Assembly: GCF_006539925.1 (NCBI RefSeq)
Contig: NZ_BJNY01000004.1
Location: 62,001 to 126,000 of the forward strand
DNA length: 64,000 nt
Origin: Glutamicibacter uratoxydans
GTDB lineage: Bacteria; Actinomycetota; Actinomycetes; Actinomycetales; Micrococcaceae
Reading direction: 5' to 3'
In this document: one piece after another, positions 35,795 through 44,141 of the stretch
Position numbering within the stretch: the stretch's first letter is position 1
Layout of the letters: every line of letters begins with the position of its first letter
Position numbers and translations under genes: made by a program
The notes under the pieces: generated by a model
What the model was told of the DNA's origin: nothing
Databases searched by the model: none
Seen by the model: only the letters and a program-made list of their open reading frames with translations

Positions 35795-37035
35795 GCCCGG
35801 GACGCCACCTGCCCGCCGCCCGGGTGCTGGCCGGTAGGGCCATCGATGAGAAGATCCTGCACTCGGTGCGCGAACGGGCGCTGGCCAGCGGCGGCGAGCT
35901 CGACGCTGTGGCGCTGGCCGCGGCGGTGCATGATTCAGGGGCGGCACTGGGATCCGGCGGGGCCACCGCCTCCCTGCAGGCGCTGCAGAACGAGGTCTCC
36001 GGCCTGTCGGTGCTTGAACCCTTCGCCCAGCAGGAGGGAGTCACCGATGTGCTGGTGGACGGCCGCGGCCAGGTGTGGACCGACTCGCCGCGCGGCCTGC
36101 AGCCCACCGGATTCAGCTTCGACAGCGCCGAGCAGGTGCGCGCCCTGGCGGTGCACCTGGCAACGCTGGCAGGCCGGCGGCTGGATACCGCCAGCCCGTT
36201 CATGGACATGAGCCTGAACAACTATCGAGTGCACGCGGTGATCCCGCCGATCGCCACCGAAGGGCCGCTGATTTCCATCCGCGTCAAGAACGCCCGCCAA
36301 CTGGAACTGTCCGAGGTGCTTCAACACGCCGCCGGCTTCTGGGACCCGCTGCTGGGCGAGGTGCTGCGGCGCAGGCTGAACTTCCTTATCACCGGGGGCA
36401 CCGGCAGCGGCAAGACCACCCTGCTGCAGGCAATGCTGGGCCAGGTCCGGCCGGACCAGCGGCTGCTGGTCATCGAAGATTCCAAGGAGCTGCAGATCCG
36501 CCACCCGCATGTGATCGGGCTGCAGGCACGAAACGCCAATACCGAATCCGCCGGATCGGTGCAGCTGAGCGACCTGGTGATCCAGGCCCTGCGGATGAGG
36601 CCGGACCGGCTGGTTGTCGGCGAGTGCCGTGGGGCAGAAATCAGGGACTTTTTGGCGGCCATGAACACCGGCCACCAGGGCGCCTGCGGTACGCTGCACG
36701 CCAATCACCCGCAGGCGGTCCCTGCGCGCCTCGCGGCCCTGGGTGCCTTGGCCGGCTGGAGCCTGCAGGCAACCTCGCTGCAGGCAGCCAGCGCCCTGGA
36801 CCTGGTCATCCACATGGAGCGCGACGGGAGGGGAGGACGCGCTCCGGCCGTGCTGGGCCTGCTGGAAACCGATGACGAGGGGCGACTGTCGGTCCGTACG
36901 CTGTTCGACCTGCACTGCCAGGATGCTGTCCCGGCTCCGGCGCTGGACGCCATCGAGGACAAGCTTGGCACACCGGTTGCCGCCGCGGTGCGCGACTGGC
37001 GGTGTCCGGCGGGCCGGAAGGGCACGCCATGCTGA
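35791..37035 (+). CDS. tadA: TadA/CpaF-type pilus assembly ATPase
   Basis: 414 residues from ATG at 35791 (MSPGRHLPAARV), with GGAG upstream and ATGA overlap with ssd. Secretion-ATPase motifs: Walker A GGTGSGKTTLLQ, the Asp box VIEDSKELQ, Walker B-like RPDRLVVGECRG and His-box GACGTLHANHP. It is a hexameric ATPase driving Flp pilus assembly. The next gene starts before its stop (TadB at 37029, 7-base overlap). The cluster order ssd-tadA-tadB-tadC-flp-tadE-tadG is that recalled for the mycobacterial locus. Confidence 0.92.
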   Translation: MSPGRHLPAARVLAGRAIDEKILHSVRERALASGGELDAVALAAAVHDSGAALGSGGATASLQALQNEVSGLSVLEPFAQQEGVTDVLVDGRGQVWTDSPRGLQPTGFSFDSAEQVRALAVHLATLAGRRLDTASPFMDMSLNNYRVHAVIPPIATEGPLISIRVKNARQLELSEVLQHAAGFWDPLLGEVLRRRLNFLITGGTGSGKTTLLQAMLGQVRPDQRLLVIEDSKELQIRHPHVIGLQARNANTESAGSVQLSDLVIQALRMRPDRLVVGECRGAEIRDFLAAMNTGHQGACGTLHANHPQAVPARLAALGALAGWSLQATSLQAASALDLVIHMERDGRGGRAPAVLGLLETDDEGRLSVRTLFDLHCQDAVPAPALDAIEDKLGTPVAAAVRDWRCPAGRKGTPC

Positions 37036-37709
37036 TCTTGCTGCTCCTGCTGCTCCTGGGCGCGGGGATCTGCCTGTTCTGGGTTCCGCGCCGCGTCCCC
37101 GGAGCCGCGGCAGTGCAGCACCGGTTCAGGCCTCAGCTGTTGGGCAGAACCAGGCGGCCGCCCCTTCTGGAACTGGCCGGCGATGCCCAATGCCTGCGCG
37201 AACTGGCCGCCCTGCTGCGTTCCGGGATGCTGTTCGAGCAGGCAGCGCAGGCGCTGTTGGAAGTGCGCAGCGAACCGAGCCCGGTGCTGCAGGCGCTGCG
37301 CAACATCCAGGCGAACTACAAGCTCGAAGGGCCGGCAGCACTAGGCCCGGAACGCGGACAGTCCAGCTCGGTGCGCCGGCTGATGTGGTGCCTGCAGCTG
37401 TGCTCGCGCAGCGGGGCACCGCTGGCAGGAGTGCTTGAACAGCTGGCGCAGGACCTGGAAGCGGATGTGGCGGCGCGCCAGTCGTTCGACGCGGCCATGG
37501 CAGGGCCCAGGGCCACCACCAAGCTACTGACCTGGCTGCCGGTGATCGGGCTGGGTGCAGGATTCCTGCTGGGAATTGACGTGCTGCACACGCTCGCAGC
37601 GTCGCCCGCTGCCCAACTGAGCGTGGCAGGCGGGGCGCTGCTGTGGGCCGCCAACCGCATCTGGTGCCAGCGGCTGCTGGCCTCCACCACCGCCCGGGCG
37701 CTGTCATGA
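37029..37709 (+). CDS. tadB: TadB-like pilus assembly membrane protein
   Basis: 226 residues from ATG at 37029, chosen because GGAAGGG lies 8 bases upstream and MLILLLLLLLG starts the first membrane helix. The central part has the type II secretion F-domain pattern (LLRSGMLFEQAAQALLE and LCSRSGAPLAGVLEQLAQDLE) and two more helices near the end (LLTWLPVIGLGAGFLLG and LSVAGGALLWAANRIW). It would form the inner-membrane platform of the pilus with TadC. Short compared with typical TadB, as is usual in actinobacteria. Overlaps both neighbours. Confidence 0.82.
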   Translation: MLILLLLLLLGAGICLFWVPRRVPGAAAVQHRFRPQLLGRTRRPPLLELAGDAQCLRELAALLRSGMLFEQAAQALLEVRSEPSPVLQALRNIQANYKLEGPAALGPERGQSSSVRRLMWCLQLCSRSGAPLAGVLEQLAQDLEADVAARQSFDAAMAGPRATTKLLTWLPVIGLGAGFLLGIDVLHTLAASPAAQLSVAGGALLWAANRIWCQRLLASTTARALS

Positions 37710-38239
37710 TGTGGCTGCTCGGTGCGCTGCTGGCCGGCGGGATGCTGCTGCTTGGCTCATCTGCCGCGTCCAGTGTTCCCCGCGGCCGGAAGAAGGCCAG
37801 GCATGCCCCGGCTCCGGCAGAAGAGCAACCCATCGAGCTGGTCCTGGACCTGGCGGCCAGCCTCATGGACTCGGGGCTGCCGATCACCGAACTGCTTGAT
37901 GTCATCGGGTCCATCATTCCCTGCTGCGCGGTGCTGCGCACGGTGGCCCGCTGTCTGGAGCTGAACATGGACTGGGACAAGGCGTTCGAACTGGTCCCAT
38001 CCTGGCTGCGGCCGCTGCAGCGCTCGCTGAAATTCGCCCATTCGACCGGCGCGCCGGCAGCAGATCTGCTGCGCAATACCGCGGTGCTGCAGCGCCGGGA
38101 GCGCGAGGCAAAGGTCGCCCGGCTCGGCGCGCAGTTCGCCACCCGGCTGGTGCTGCCCCTGGGCGCCTGCGCGCTGCCGGCGTTCATCGCCCTGGGCGTG
38201 GTGCCGCTGATCATCGCACTCTTTCCCAGCATGGGTTGA
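37706..38239 (+). CDS. tadC: TadC-like pilus assembly membrane protein
   Basis: 177 residues; ATG at 37706 overlaps the tadB stop (ATGA). After an N-terminal helix (MMWLLGALLAGGMLLLG) comes the cytoplasmic F-domain with DLAASLMDSGLPITELLDVIG and SLKFAHSTGAPAADLLRN, then a C-terminal helix pair (RLVLPLGACALPAFIALGVV). It is the second platform protein, usually acting with TadB. No more assembly genes follow on the same transcript until the pilins 99 bases downstream. Confidence 0.8.
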   Translation: MMWLLGALLAGGMLLLGSSAASSVPRGRKKARHAPAPAEEQPIELVLDLAASLMDSGLPITELLDVIGSIIPCCAVLRTVARCLELNMDWDKAFELVPSWLRPLQRSLKFAHSTGAPAADLLRNTAVLQRREREAKVARLGAQFATRLVLPLGACALPAFIALGVVPLIIALFPSMG

Positions 38240-38250
38240 AAGTTATGCCC

Positions 38251-38296
38251 AGCTCGCAAGCATCCCACCCGCCACCGCCGGCAGCCTTGCGAAGCT
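38251..38296 (+). promoter_or_regulatory. Inverted repeat between tadC and the pilin gene
   Basis: AGCTCGCAAG (38251-38260) pairs with CTTGCGAAGCT (38286-38296), one bulged base, enclosing a C-rich 25-base loop. It may be a processing or attenuation site that lets pilin be made at a different level from the assembly genes. Confidence 0.4.
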
Positions 38297-38307
38297 GAAA
38301 CTACCAG

Positions 38308-38329
38308 CTCCGCCACACAAGCGGCGGAG
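38308..38329 (+). promoter_or_regulatory. Hairpin covering the pilin ribosome-binding site
   Basis: A 7-bp stem, CTCCGCC (38308-38314) with GGCGGAG (38323-38329), includes the GGAG that precedes the pilin start at 38339 by 9 bases. When folded it could limit ribosome access. Confidence 0.45.
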
Positions 38330-38338
38330 AACGAACTA

Positions 38339-38536
38339 ATGAAAGGCAGAATGATGAATGCATCCTACGAGAAGCTGATGGAACTGCTCGACGACGACCA
38401 AGGGTCGACCACCGCAGAATTTGCCATGGTCACTCTGGCCGCCGTGGCATTCGCGGGACTGCTGATCAGCATCCTCTCCAGCGGTGACGTGCGCGGCATG
38501 CTGATGGGGCTGATCAGCAAGGCGCTGTCGCTCTAG
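38339..38536 (+). CDS. Flp-type pilin (DUF4244 family)
   Basis: 65 residues. After a charged leader the protein has DDDQGSTTAEFAMVTLAAVAF, a class III-type pilin signal: cleavage after Gly leaves Ser at +1 and Glu at +5, followed by a hydrophobic helix. This is the major pilin of the Tad apparatus. ATG at 38351 or 38354 are alternative starts. The Shine-Dalgarno region lies in a hairpin. TadE starts 3 bases after its stop. Confidence 0.85.
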   Translation: MKGRMMNASYEKLMELLDDDQGSTTAEFAMVTLAAVAFAGLLISILSSGDVRGMLMGLISKALSL

Positions 38537-38539
38537 GCC

Positions 38540-38878
38540 ATGGACCTCAACGACGAGAGGGGCAGCAGCACCGCAGAATTTGCGGTGCTGCTGCCGGCGG
38601 TGGCCCTGTTGCTCAGCCTGCTGCTGTGCTTCGGGGTGCTTGGCATGCAGCAGATCCAGGTCCAGCAGGCGGCCGGGGCCGCGGCCAGGGAACTGGCCCG
38701 TGGCGAAGATGCAGGCACCGCCAGGGCCAGCGGCGCACGGCTGGCCGGAAGCGAGGCCGCCTTCCGGATCTCCTCGGGCGGGGACTACTCCACGGTGAGC
38801 GTCGCCAAAACGGTGAGGATCCCTTTGGTCGGCCCGGTGATGGTCCACGGCAAAGCAAGTGTGGCGAACGAACAATGA
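38540..38878 (+). CDS. TadE-like pseudopilin
   Basis: 112 residues. It starts near ERGSSTAEFAVLLPAVALLL, the same cleavage pattern as the pilin (Gly, then Glu at +5) followed by a hydrophobic helix. TadE proteins are minor pilins of Tad machinery. Its stop overlaps the next gene by 4 bases (ATGA). Confidence 0.82.
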   Translation: MDLNDERGSSTAEFAVLLPAVALLLSLLLCFGVLGMQQIQVQQAAGAAARELARGEDAGTARASGARLAGSEAAFRISSGGDYSTVSVAKTVRIPLVGPVMVHGKASVANEQ

Positions 38879-39264
38879 CACACTGGCCACAGTCTGATCA
38901 GCAGCGCGGCAGCAGCACCGTCGCCGTGGCGGGCTTGGTCGCCGCGGTCCTGCTGCTGGCCGCCGCGCTGTTGGCTTTCGGGGCCGCCAGCCGGGCCGCC
39001 ATGCAGGCCGGCACCGCGGCGGATCTGTCGGCGTTGGCAGCCGCCGATGCCGCCCGCGGACTGCGTGCAGGGGACCCCTGCACCGTGGCCGGACAGCTCG
39101 CCTCGGCCAACGGCGCGCAGCTGTCCAGCTGCCAGGTGGAAGCCGACGGGACCACGGTGAGGGTGGCGGTGGATGTTCCGCTGCACTTCTCCGCCTTGGG
39201 CATCACGCTCTACCAGGCGCACGCCAAGGCTAGGGCAGGCGCCCCGCCGCTGGCTGATGGCTAG
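38875..39264 (+). CDS. TadG-like secretion-related protein
   Basis: 129 residues; ATG at 38875 overlaps the TadE stop. The N-terminus QRGSSTVAVAGLVAAVLLLA has the helix but lacks the +5 Glu. The helix is followed by a short domain with two cysteines (GDPCTVAGQL and LSSCQVEAD). It corresponds to Rv3654c-type proteins of the same position in mycobacteria (recalled). It ends 11 bases before the convergent helicase stop. Confidence 0.75.
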   Translation: MTHWPQSDQQRGSSTVAVAGLVAAVLLLAAALLAFGAASRAAMQAGTAADLSALAAADAARGLRAGDPCTVAGQLASANGAQLSSCQVEADGTTVRVAVDVPLHFSALGITLYQAHAKARAGAPPLADG

Positions 39265-39275
39265 AAAACCACTGG

Positions 39276-41606
39276 CTAGAAGTGGTGGCGCGGCTGGACA
39301 TCCTCCAGCACCGCGGACAGCAGCAGCACCGCCCCGCCCTTGTCCAACGGGTTGTTGCGGTTGCCGCACTTGGGGGACTGCACGCAGCTGGGGCAGCCAT
39401 GAGAGCATTCGCAGGCAAGGATCGCATCCCTGGTGGCCCGCACCCAGGTGGTGAACTGCTCGAATCCGCGCTCGGCAAAGCCTGCCCCGCCGGGCTGGGC
39501 GTCGTAGACGAAGATCGTTGGATGGCCGGTATCCATGTGCAGGGCGGTGGACACCCCGCCGATGTCCCAGCGGTCGCTGGTTGCCACCAGCGGCAGCAGC
39601 CCGATCATCGCGTGCTCCGCGGCATGCAGCGCCCCGGGGAACTGGTCGACTCCCAGCCCGGCCCGCAGCAGGCGCTGCTCTGTCAGCGTGAACCACACCG
39701 ACTTGGTATGCAGGTCCCGCGCCTCCAGCTCCAGCGGCTCCTCGGAGAGCACCTCGTTCGAGGCAATGGATTTGCGCTGGAAGGAGACCACCTGGGTGGT
39801 GACAACCACCTCGCCGAAGAACACTTGCAGCTCATGGTGCTTGCTGGCCCGTTCCTCTTCCTGGATGGCCACCGTGGTCAGGTCTCTGGCGGTGGTGTAG
39901 TAGTCGGGGTTCACCCGGGAAACCAGCACCACATGGTTCTGCTCGTCCAGCTCCTCCACGTGGTAGCTGGCCCCCTGATGCACATAGATCGCGCCGGGGT
40001 GGGCCTGGTAGTGGGTCTGCGGAGAATCCATGGTGCCCAGCAGCGCGCCGGTTTCCGCATCGATGATGTCCACCGGCCCGCCGCCGTCGGCCCTGATGGA
40101 GAACATCGCAGCCGCATGCTGCGGGTGGGTCCAGAACCAACCAGCGGGCCGGCGGCGAAGGTATCCGCGCTGCACCAGGGAGTCGAGCAGCGTCTCGGTG
40201 TGCGGGCCGAAGGCCTCCAGCTCTTCGGGGCGCAGTGGATTCTCCTGGGCGGCGGCGCACAAATGGCCGCTGAGCACATACTTGTTCTGCGGGTCGAAGA
40301 CCGTTGCCTCCACGCCCAGATCGAAAATGGCTTCAGGGTGGCTGACCAGATAGGTGTCCAGTGGATCCTCTGCGGCGACGAAGATCGCCAGCGCATCCTG
40401 GCCCGACCGCCCGGCGCGCCCGATCTGCTGGAAGAACGAGGCGCGGGTGCCCGGCCAGCCGGCCACCACGACCGCATCCAAGCCCGAGATGTCGATGCCC
40501 AGCTCCAGCGCGGAGGTGGAGGTGACCCCCAGCAGCTCGCCCGAGCGCAGCTTGCGCTCCACCTCGCGGCGCTCGCCGGGAAGGTAGCCCGAGCGGTAGG
40601 CGGCCAGCCGCACCGAAAGCTCGGGCGCGAACTTCTCCAGGTGCTTGCGGGTCAGCGAGGCAATGGTTTCCGCCCCGCGGCGGGATTTGATGAACACGAT
40701 CGTGCGCACATGGTCGGCCATCAGGTCGGTGAGGATCGATGCGCTTTCGGCGATGGCGGTGCGCCGCACCGGGGCGCCGTTCTCGCCGGTGCGATCTGAC
40801 AGCGGAGGCTCCCACAACCCGATGACCAGCTCGCCGGAGGCGGAGAAGTCGTGGGCTACTGCGCTGGCCGGGGCGCCGATCAGCCGGCCGAAGGAGGCCT
40901 CGGGATCAGAACTGGTGGCCGACGCGCCGATGAACACCGGCTCATTGCCGTAGTGCGCGCAGATCCGGCGCAGCCTGCGCATCAGGTTCGCCACGTGGGC
41001 GCCGAACACGCCCCGGTAGGAATGGGCCTCGTCGATCACGACATAGCGCAGACGCTTGAAGAACCGCGCCCACCCTGGATGGTTGGGCAGGATGCCGCGG
41101 TGCAGCATGTCTGGATTGGTGAAGATGAAATTTGCGTGCGACCTGGCCCAGGCACGAGTTCCCTGGTCGGTGTCTCCGTCATAGGGGCAGGCGCGGACCC
41201 CGGGGACCTGCAGCGCTTCAACCGCGGAGAGCTGGTCGGCGGCCAATGCCTTGGTGGGGCAGATGTACAGCACCGCACCCTGCGCCTCGGAATCGTTCAT
41301 GGCGCTGCCGCGGGCGCGGAACAGCAGGTCCAGCGCCGGCATCAGGTAGGCCAATGACTTGCCCGAGGCGGTGCCAGTGGAAATGATCGTGTTCTTCCCT
41401 GCATGGATCAGATCCGCGGCCTGCACCTGGTGCAGCCAGGGCTGGCGGATGCCCAGGCGCTCAAATACCTGCACCAGTTCGGGGGACAGCCACTGCGGCC
41501 ACGGTGCGGTGATTTCATCCTTGGCGGCGACGCTGCGCCGATGCTTGAGCGCCTCGGGGTCGTTGGTGCGGTCATATGGATCAAGCAGTGCACGCACGGA
41601 CTTCAC
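39276..41606 (-). CDS. MrfA-like DEAD-box helicase with DUF1998 zinc domain
   Basis: 776 residues. Helicase motifs: Q-like APWPQWLSPELVQVFERLG, Walker A GTASGKSLAYLMPALD, DEAH-type VVIDEAHSY, SAT-type VFIGASATS and motif VI-type QQIGRAGRSGQD. The C-terminal DUF1998 domain carries CECSHGCPSCVQSPKCG, a four-cysteine metal site. MrfA in Bacillus removes mitomycin damage independent of UvrABC, so a DNA-repair role is a good guess. It is convergent with the Tad operon. Identification of the subfamily is from the motif layout. Confidence 0.85.
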   Translation of the reverse strand: MKSVRALLDPYDRTNDPEALKHRRSVAAKDEITAPWPQWLSPELVQVFERLGIRQPWLHQVQAADLIHAGKNTIISTGTASGKSLAYLMPALDLLFRARGSAMNDSEAQGAVLYICPTKALAADQLSAVEALQVPGVRACPYDGDTDQGTRAWARSHANFIFTNPDMLHRGILPNHPGWARFFKRLRYVVIDEAHSYRGVFGAHVANLMRRLRRICAHYGNEPVFIGASATSSDPEASFGRLIGAPASAVAHDFSASGELVIGLWEPPLSDRTGENGAPVRRTAIAESASILTDLMADHVRTIVFIKSRRGAETIASLTRKHLEKFAPELSVRLAAYRSGYLPGERREVERKLRSGELLGVTSTSALELGIDISGLDAVVVAGWPGTRASFFQQIGRAGRSGQDALAIFVAAEDPLDTYLVSHPEAIFDLGVEATVFDPQNKYVLSGHLCAAAQENPLRPEELEAFGPHTETLLDSLVQRGYLRRRPAGWFWTHPQHAAAMFSIRADGGGPVDIIDAETGALLGTMDSPQTHYQAHPGAIYVHQGASYHVEELDEQNHVVLVSRVNPDYYTTARDLTTVAIQEEERASKHHELQVFFGEVVVTTQVVSFQRKSIASNEVLSEEPLELEARDLHTKSVWFTLTEQRLLRAGLGVDQFPGALHAAEHAMIGLLPLVATSDRWDIGGVSTALHMDTGHPTIFVYDAQPGGAGFAERGFEQFTTWVRATRDAILACECSHGCPSCVQSPKCGNRNNPLDKGGAVLLLSAVLEDVQPRHHF

Positions 41607-41647
41607 TGGATTTGCCTTTCGCCGCCAAAGATCGGTTGGTTAAAAGA

Positions 41648-41690
41648 TTATCGCCGCCAGAACCTGTGTTCTCGCGGCGATAAGGGTTTT
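41648..41690 (-). terminator. Hairpin between GNAT and helicase genes
   Basis: A 10-bp stem (41648-41657 with 41674-41683) with an inner AGAAC/GTTCT stem lies 18 bases downstream of the GNAT stop on the reverse strand. The T-rich side (GGGTTTT) follows on the forward strand, so direction is uncertain. Confidence 0.6.
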
Positions 41691-41700
41691 CGCGTGCTGC

Positions 41701-42357
41701 TTAGGCTTTGAAGACTACTACCTGGCCCAGCGAGGTCCAGCCCAGGGAGGCATAGAGCTGCTGTCCATCGACCGAGGCGATCAACAGGCCTTCGTCGACG
41801 TAGTGCTCCTGCGCCAGGGAGGCCAGCGCGCGCATGATCAGGGTTCCCAGGCCCTTGCGGCGGAAGTCCGGGCCGGTGATGATGCGGTCGAAGATTGCAA
41901 AGCCTTCCACTGCCGAGACGTGGCCGGAGGCCGCAACAACGTCCTGGTTAGCTTCGGGATGCAGGGAGACATAAGCATGGGTGCCGTCGCGCTCGATCTG
42001 GAAGACGAAGCCGTCCGGAGGCAGCGGGACCTCGACGTCGTGCACCGCCAATTCGGTGACCATGAGCGCTTCGTCGTCGCTGACGACCTTCAGGCCTGCC
42101 GAAGACGCGTTAGCCAGCAGCTCGTCGACGGAGGTGTCAAATGCTGTCAGGCGGCGGGTTGGATGTTTCTTCAGGGTTTCAGCTACTGCTGCCAGCTCTT
42201 CCTTGGAAGGGCCGTAGATGACATATTCCCAGTCTTCGGTGGTGTCATGACGCAGCGCCGCGTGGACGCGTCCCTCATTACGGGTTTCGTATCCGCGGGC
42301 TCCTGCCCAGCCGGCAACCCAGGTGCCAATCAGTTCATCGCTTGCGTTAGATGCCAT
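41701..42357 (-). CDS. GNAT-family N-acetyltransferase
   Basis: 218 residues. The GNAT core is visible in RRKGLGTLIMRALASLAQEH, the acetyl-CoA pyrophosphate-binding motif A (R/Q-x-x-G-x-G/A), preceded by FAIFDRIITGPDF. The N-terminal 90 residues are variable. The substrate cannot be told. Divergent from trhO with about 160 bases between. Confidence 0.75.
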   Translation of the reverse strand: MASNASDELIGTWVAGWAGARGYETRNEGRVHAALRHDTTEDWEYVIYGPSKEELAAVAETLKKHPTRRLTAFDTSVDELLANASSAGLKVVSDDEALMVTELAVHDVEVPLPPDGFVFQIERDGTHAYVSLHPEANQDVVAASGHVSAVEGFAIFDRIITGPDFRRKGLGTLIMRALASLAQEHYVDEGLLIASVDGQQLYASLGWTSLGQVVVFKA

Positions 42358-42519
42358 GCCTTGACCCTACCTTGTATTGGCTAGGAATTAGCTGACATTG
42401 GGCTAATCGTTGCCTAGTTGAAATTATTGTTTCGCGCTCCGTGCCTAGATTGCGGGAAAAGAATGTGATCTTGCTCGTCCGCACGGCGTTTCATGCCTGA
42501 AAACCACTAAACTTGTCTG

Positions 42520-43419
42520 GTGGCCATTCAACGCATTGTCTTGTATTACGCATTTACTCCGCTTGCCGATCCGGAAGCCGTCCGCCTGTGGCAGCGCTCG
42601 CTGCTGGAGCGCTGGAACCTGCGCGGACGCATCATCATTTCCAAGGACGGCATCAACGGAACCGTCGGCGGCGATCTTGCAGACGTCAAAAAGTACGTCA
42701 AGGCAACTCGCGAATACCCTCCCTTTAAAAAGATGGACATCAAATGGTCCGAAGGCGCCCGGGAAGACTTCCCCCGCATCTCGGTCAAGGTCCGCGACGA
42801 GATCGTCACCTTCGGCGCACCGGGTGAACTGGAAGTCGACGAGAACGGCGTCGTCGGCGGCGGCACCCATCTGCGCCCCGAAGAACTGCACGAGCTGGTC
42901 GACGCCAAGAAGAAGGAGGGCACGCAGGTGCACTTCTTCGATGGCCGCAATGCCTTCGAAGCGCAGATCGGCAAGTTCAAGGACGCGATCGTCCCCGATG
43001 TGGAAACCACCCGCGATTTCGTCGCCGAACTCGACTCGGGCAAGTACGACCACCTCAAGGACCAGCCGATCGTCACCTACTGCACCGGCGGCATCCGCTG
43101 CGAGGTGCTCTCCGCACTGATGGTCAAGCGCGGCTTCCAAGAGGTCTACCAGATGCAGGGCGGCATCGTGCGCTACGGCGAGAAGTACGGCGACGCTGGC
43201 CTGTGGGAAGGCTCGCTCTATGTCTTCGACAAGCGCATGCACACCCAGTTCAGCCATGATGCGCTGACCATCGGCGAATGCGTCGGCTGCCACAAGCCGA
43301 CGAACAAGTTCGAAAACTGCTCGAACCCTTCGTGCCGCAACCTGCGTCTCTTCTGCGAAGACTGCGCCAAGGACGAGACCCTGCGCACCTGCCCTGACTG
43401 CAAGGCGGATGCCGCCTAG
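42520..43419 (+). CDS. trhO: tRNA uridine(34) hydroxylase TrhO (rhodanese family)
   Basis: 299 residues from GTG at 42520. N-terminal acylphosphatase-like part with [16 protein letters not shown], then the rhodanese domain with [15 protein letters not shown], active Cys in YCTGGIRC, and a cysteine-rich C-terminus (ECVGCH, NCSNPSC, FCEDC, TCPDC) that is likely zinc-binding. TrhO (YceA) proteins hydroxylate U34 of tRNA in several bacteria; the older annotation is simply rhodanese-like. A hairpin follows the stop. Confidence 0.9.
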   Translation: MAIQRIVLYYAFTPLADPEAVRLWQRSLLERWNLRGRIIISKDGINGTVGGDLADVKKYVKATREYPPFKKMDIKWSEGAREDFPRISVKVRDEIVTFGAPGELEVDENGVVGGGTHLRPEELHELVDAKKKEGTQVHFFDGRNAFEAQIGKFKDAIVPDVETTRDFVAELDSGKYDHLKDQPIVTYCTGGIRCEVLSALMVKRGFQEVYQMQGGIVRYGEKYGDAGLWEGSLYVFDKRMHTQFSHDALTIGECVGCHKPTNKFENCSNPSCRNLRLFCEDCAKDETLRTCPDCKADAA

Positions 43420-43436
43420 CGCCAGAAGCTAGAGGC

Positions 43437-43476
43437 AAAGGCGGCGGGAAATGCTCAAGCATTCCCCGCCGCCTTT
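43437..43476. terminator. Terminator after trhO
   Basis: A 12-bp outer stem (43437-43448 with 43465-43476) encloses a 5-bp inner stem (AATGC with GCATT) and a short loop. It lies between the convergent trhO and GNAT genes, so it can serve both. Confidence 0.7.
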
Positions 43477-43494
43477 GGCCATTTAAAGCACGGC

Positions 43495-44067
43495 TCAGGG
43501 CGCAGGCCACAGCCCAACCGAGGCGTCCTTCACCTCGGTGTCCTCGGTCTCGTGCTTGTAGACGGACAATCCGCGCGCCTCGTAGTTGGGCAGCGCCGCC
43601 GGGCCGTCCAGCGAGCAGGTGTGCAGCCATACCCTGCGCACCTCGGGCAGCGAAGGGCAGCGCTGGTTGACCTTGAACGCTTCCTCCAACGCGCGGGTCA
43701 GCAGCAACCCGCCCAGCCCCTGGCCGATGGCCTCGGGGAACAGACCGAAGTAGAACACCTCAACGTCGCTGCGCCCATCGACCACCTCGGTGACTAGCTC
43801 GACGTAGCCCTTGGGCGCCCCGCCGCGGTAGATGACCCAGGTTTCCGAGCCGTCGCGGCGCAGCACTGCATCCCACTGTTCGCGGGTGGATTCGAGCCTG
43901 TCGGCCCAGTTCAGCTCGCTGCCGACGCTGCGGTAGAGGAACTTCGAATATTCCGGGCTGATGTCCTTGACCAGCTCGATGCGCACGTCATCGGGCGCAG
44001 GTCGGGACGAAGGTTTGATCTGGTCGGGGGAGAGCAATTGCAGGTACGTGATGGTGACATTGGTCAT
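43495..44067 (-). CDS. GNAT-family N-acetyltransferase (second)
   Basis: 190 residues from ATG at 44067 (MTNVTITYLQ), which replaces a longer frame starting at 44097. The acetyl-CoA motif EAIGQGLGGLLLTRALEEAF and the preceding VEVFYFGLFP are typical of GNATs, and a C-terminal YEARGLSVYKHE ends the fold. Substrate unknown. It is convergent with trhO and divergent from the methyltransferase. Confidence 0.75.
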   Translation of the reverse strand: MTNVTITYLQLLSPDQIKPSSRPAPDDVRIELVKDISPEYSKFLYRSVGSELNWADRLESTREQWDAVLRRDGSETWVIYRGGAPKGYVELVTEVVDGRSDVEVFYFGLFPEAIGQGLGGLLLTRALEEAFKVNQRCPSLPEVRRVWLHTCSLDGPAALPNYEARGLSVYKHETEDTEVKDASVGLWPAP

Positions 44068-44141
44068 GGGCACCATCATAGGCAGTACTGAAAGCAAAGC
44101 AGTCTTTAGAACGGGCCGATGAACTGGCTAGACTTGACTGC

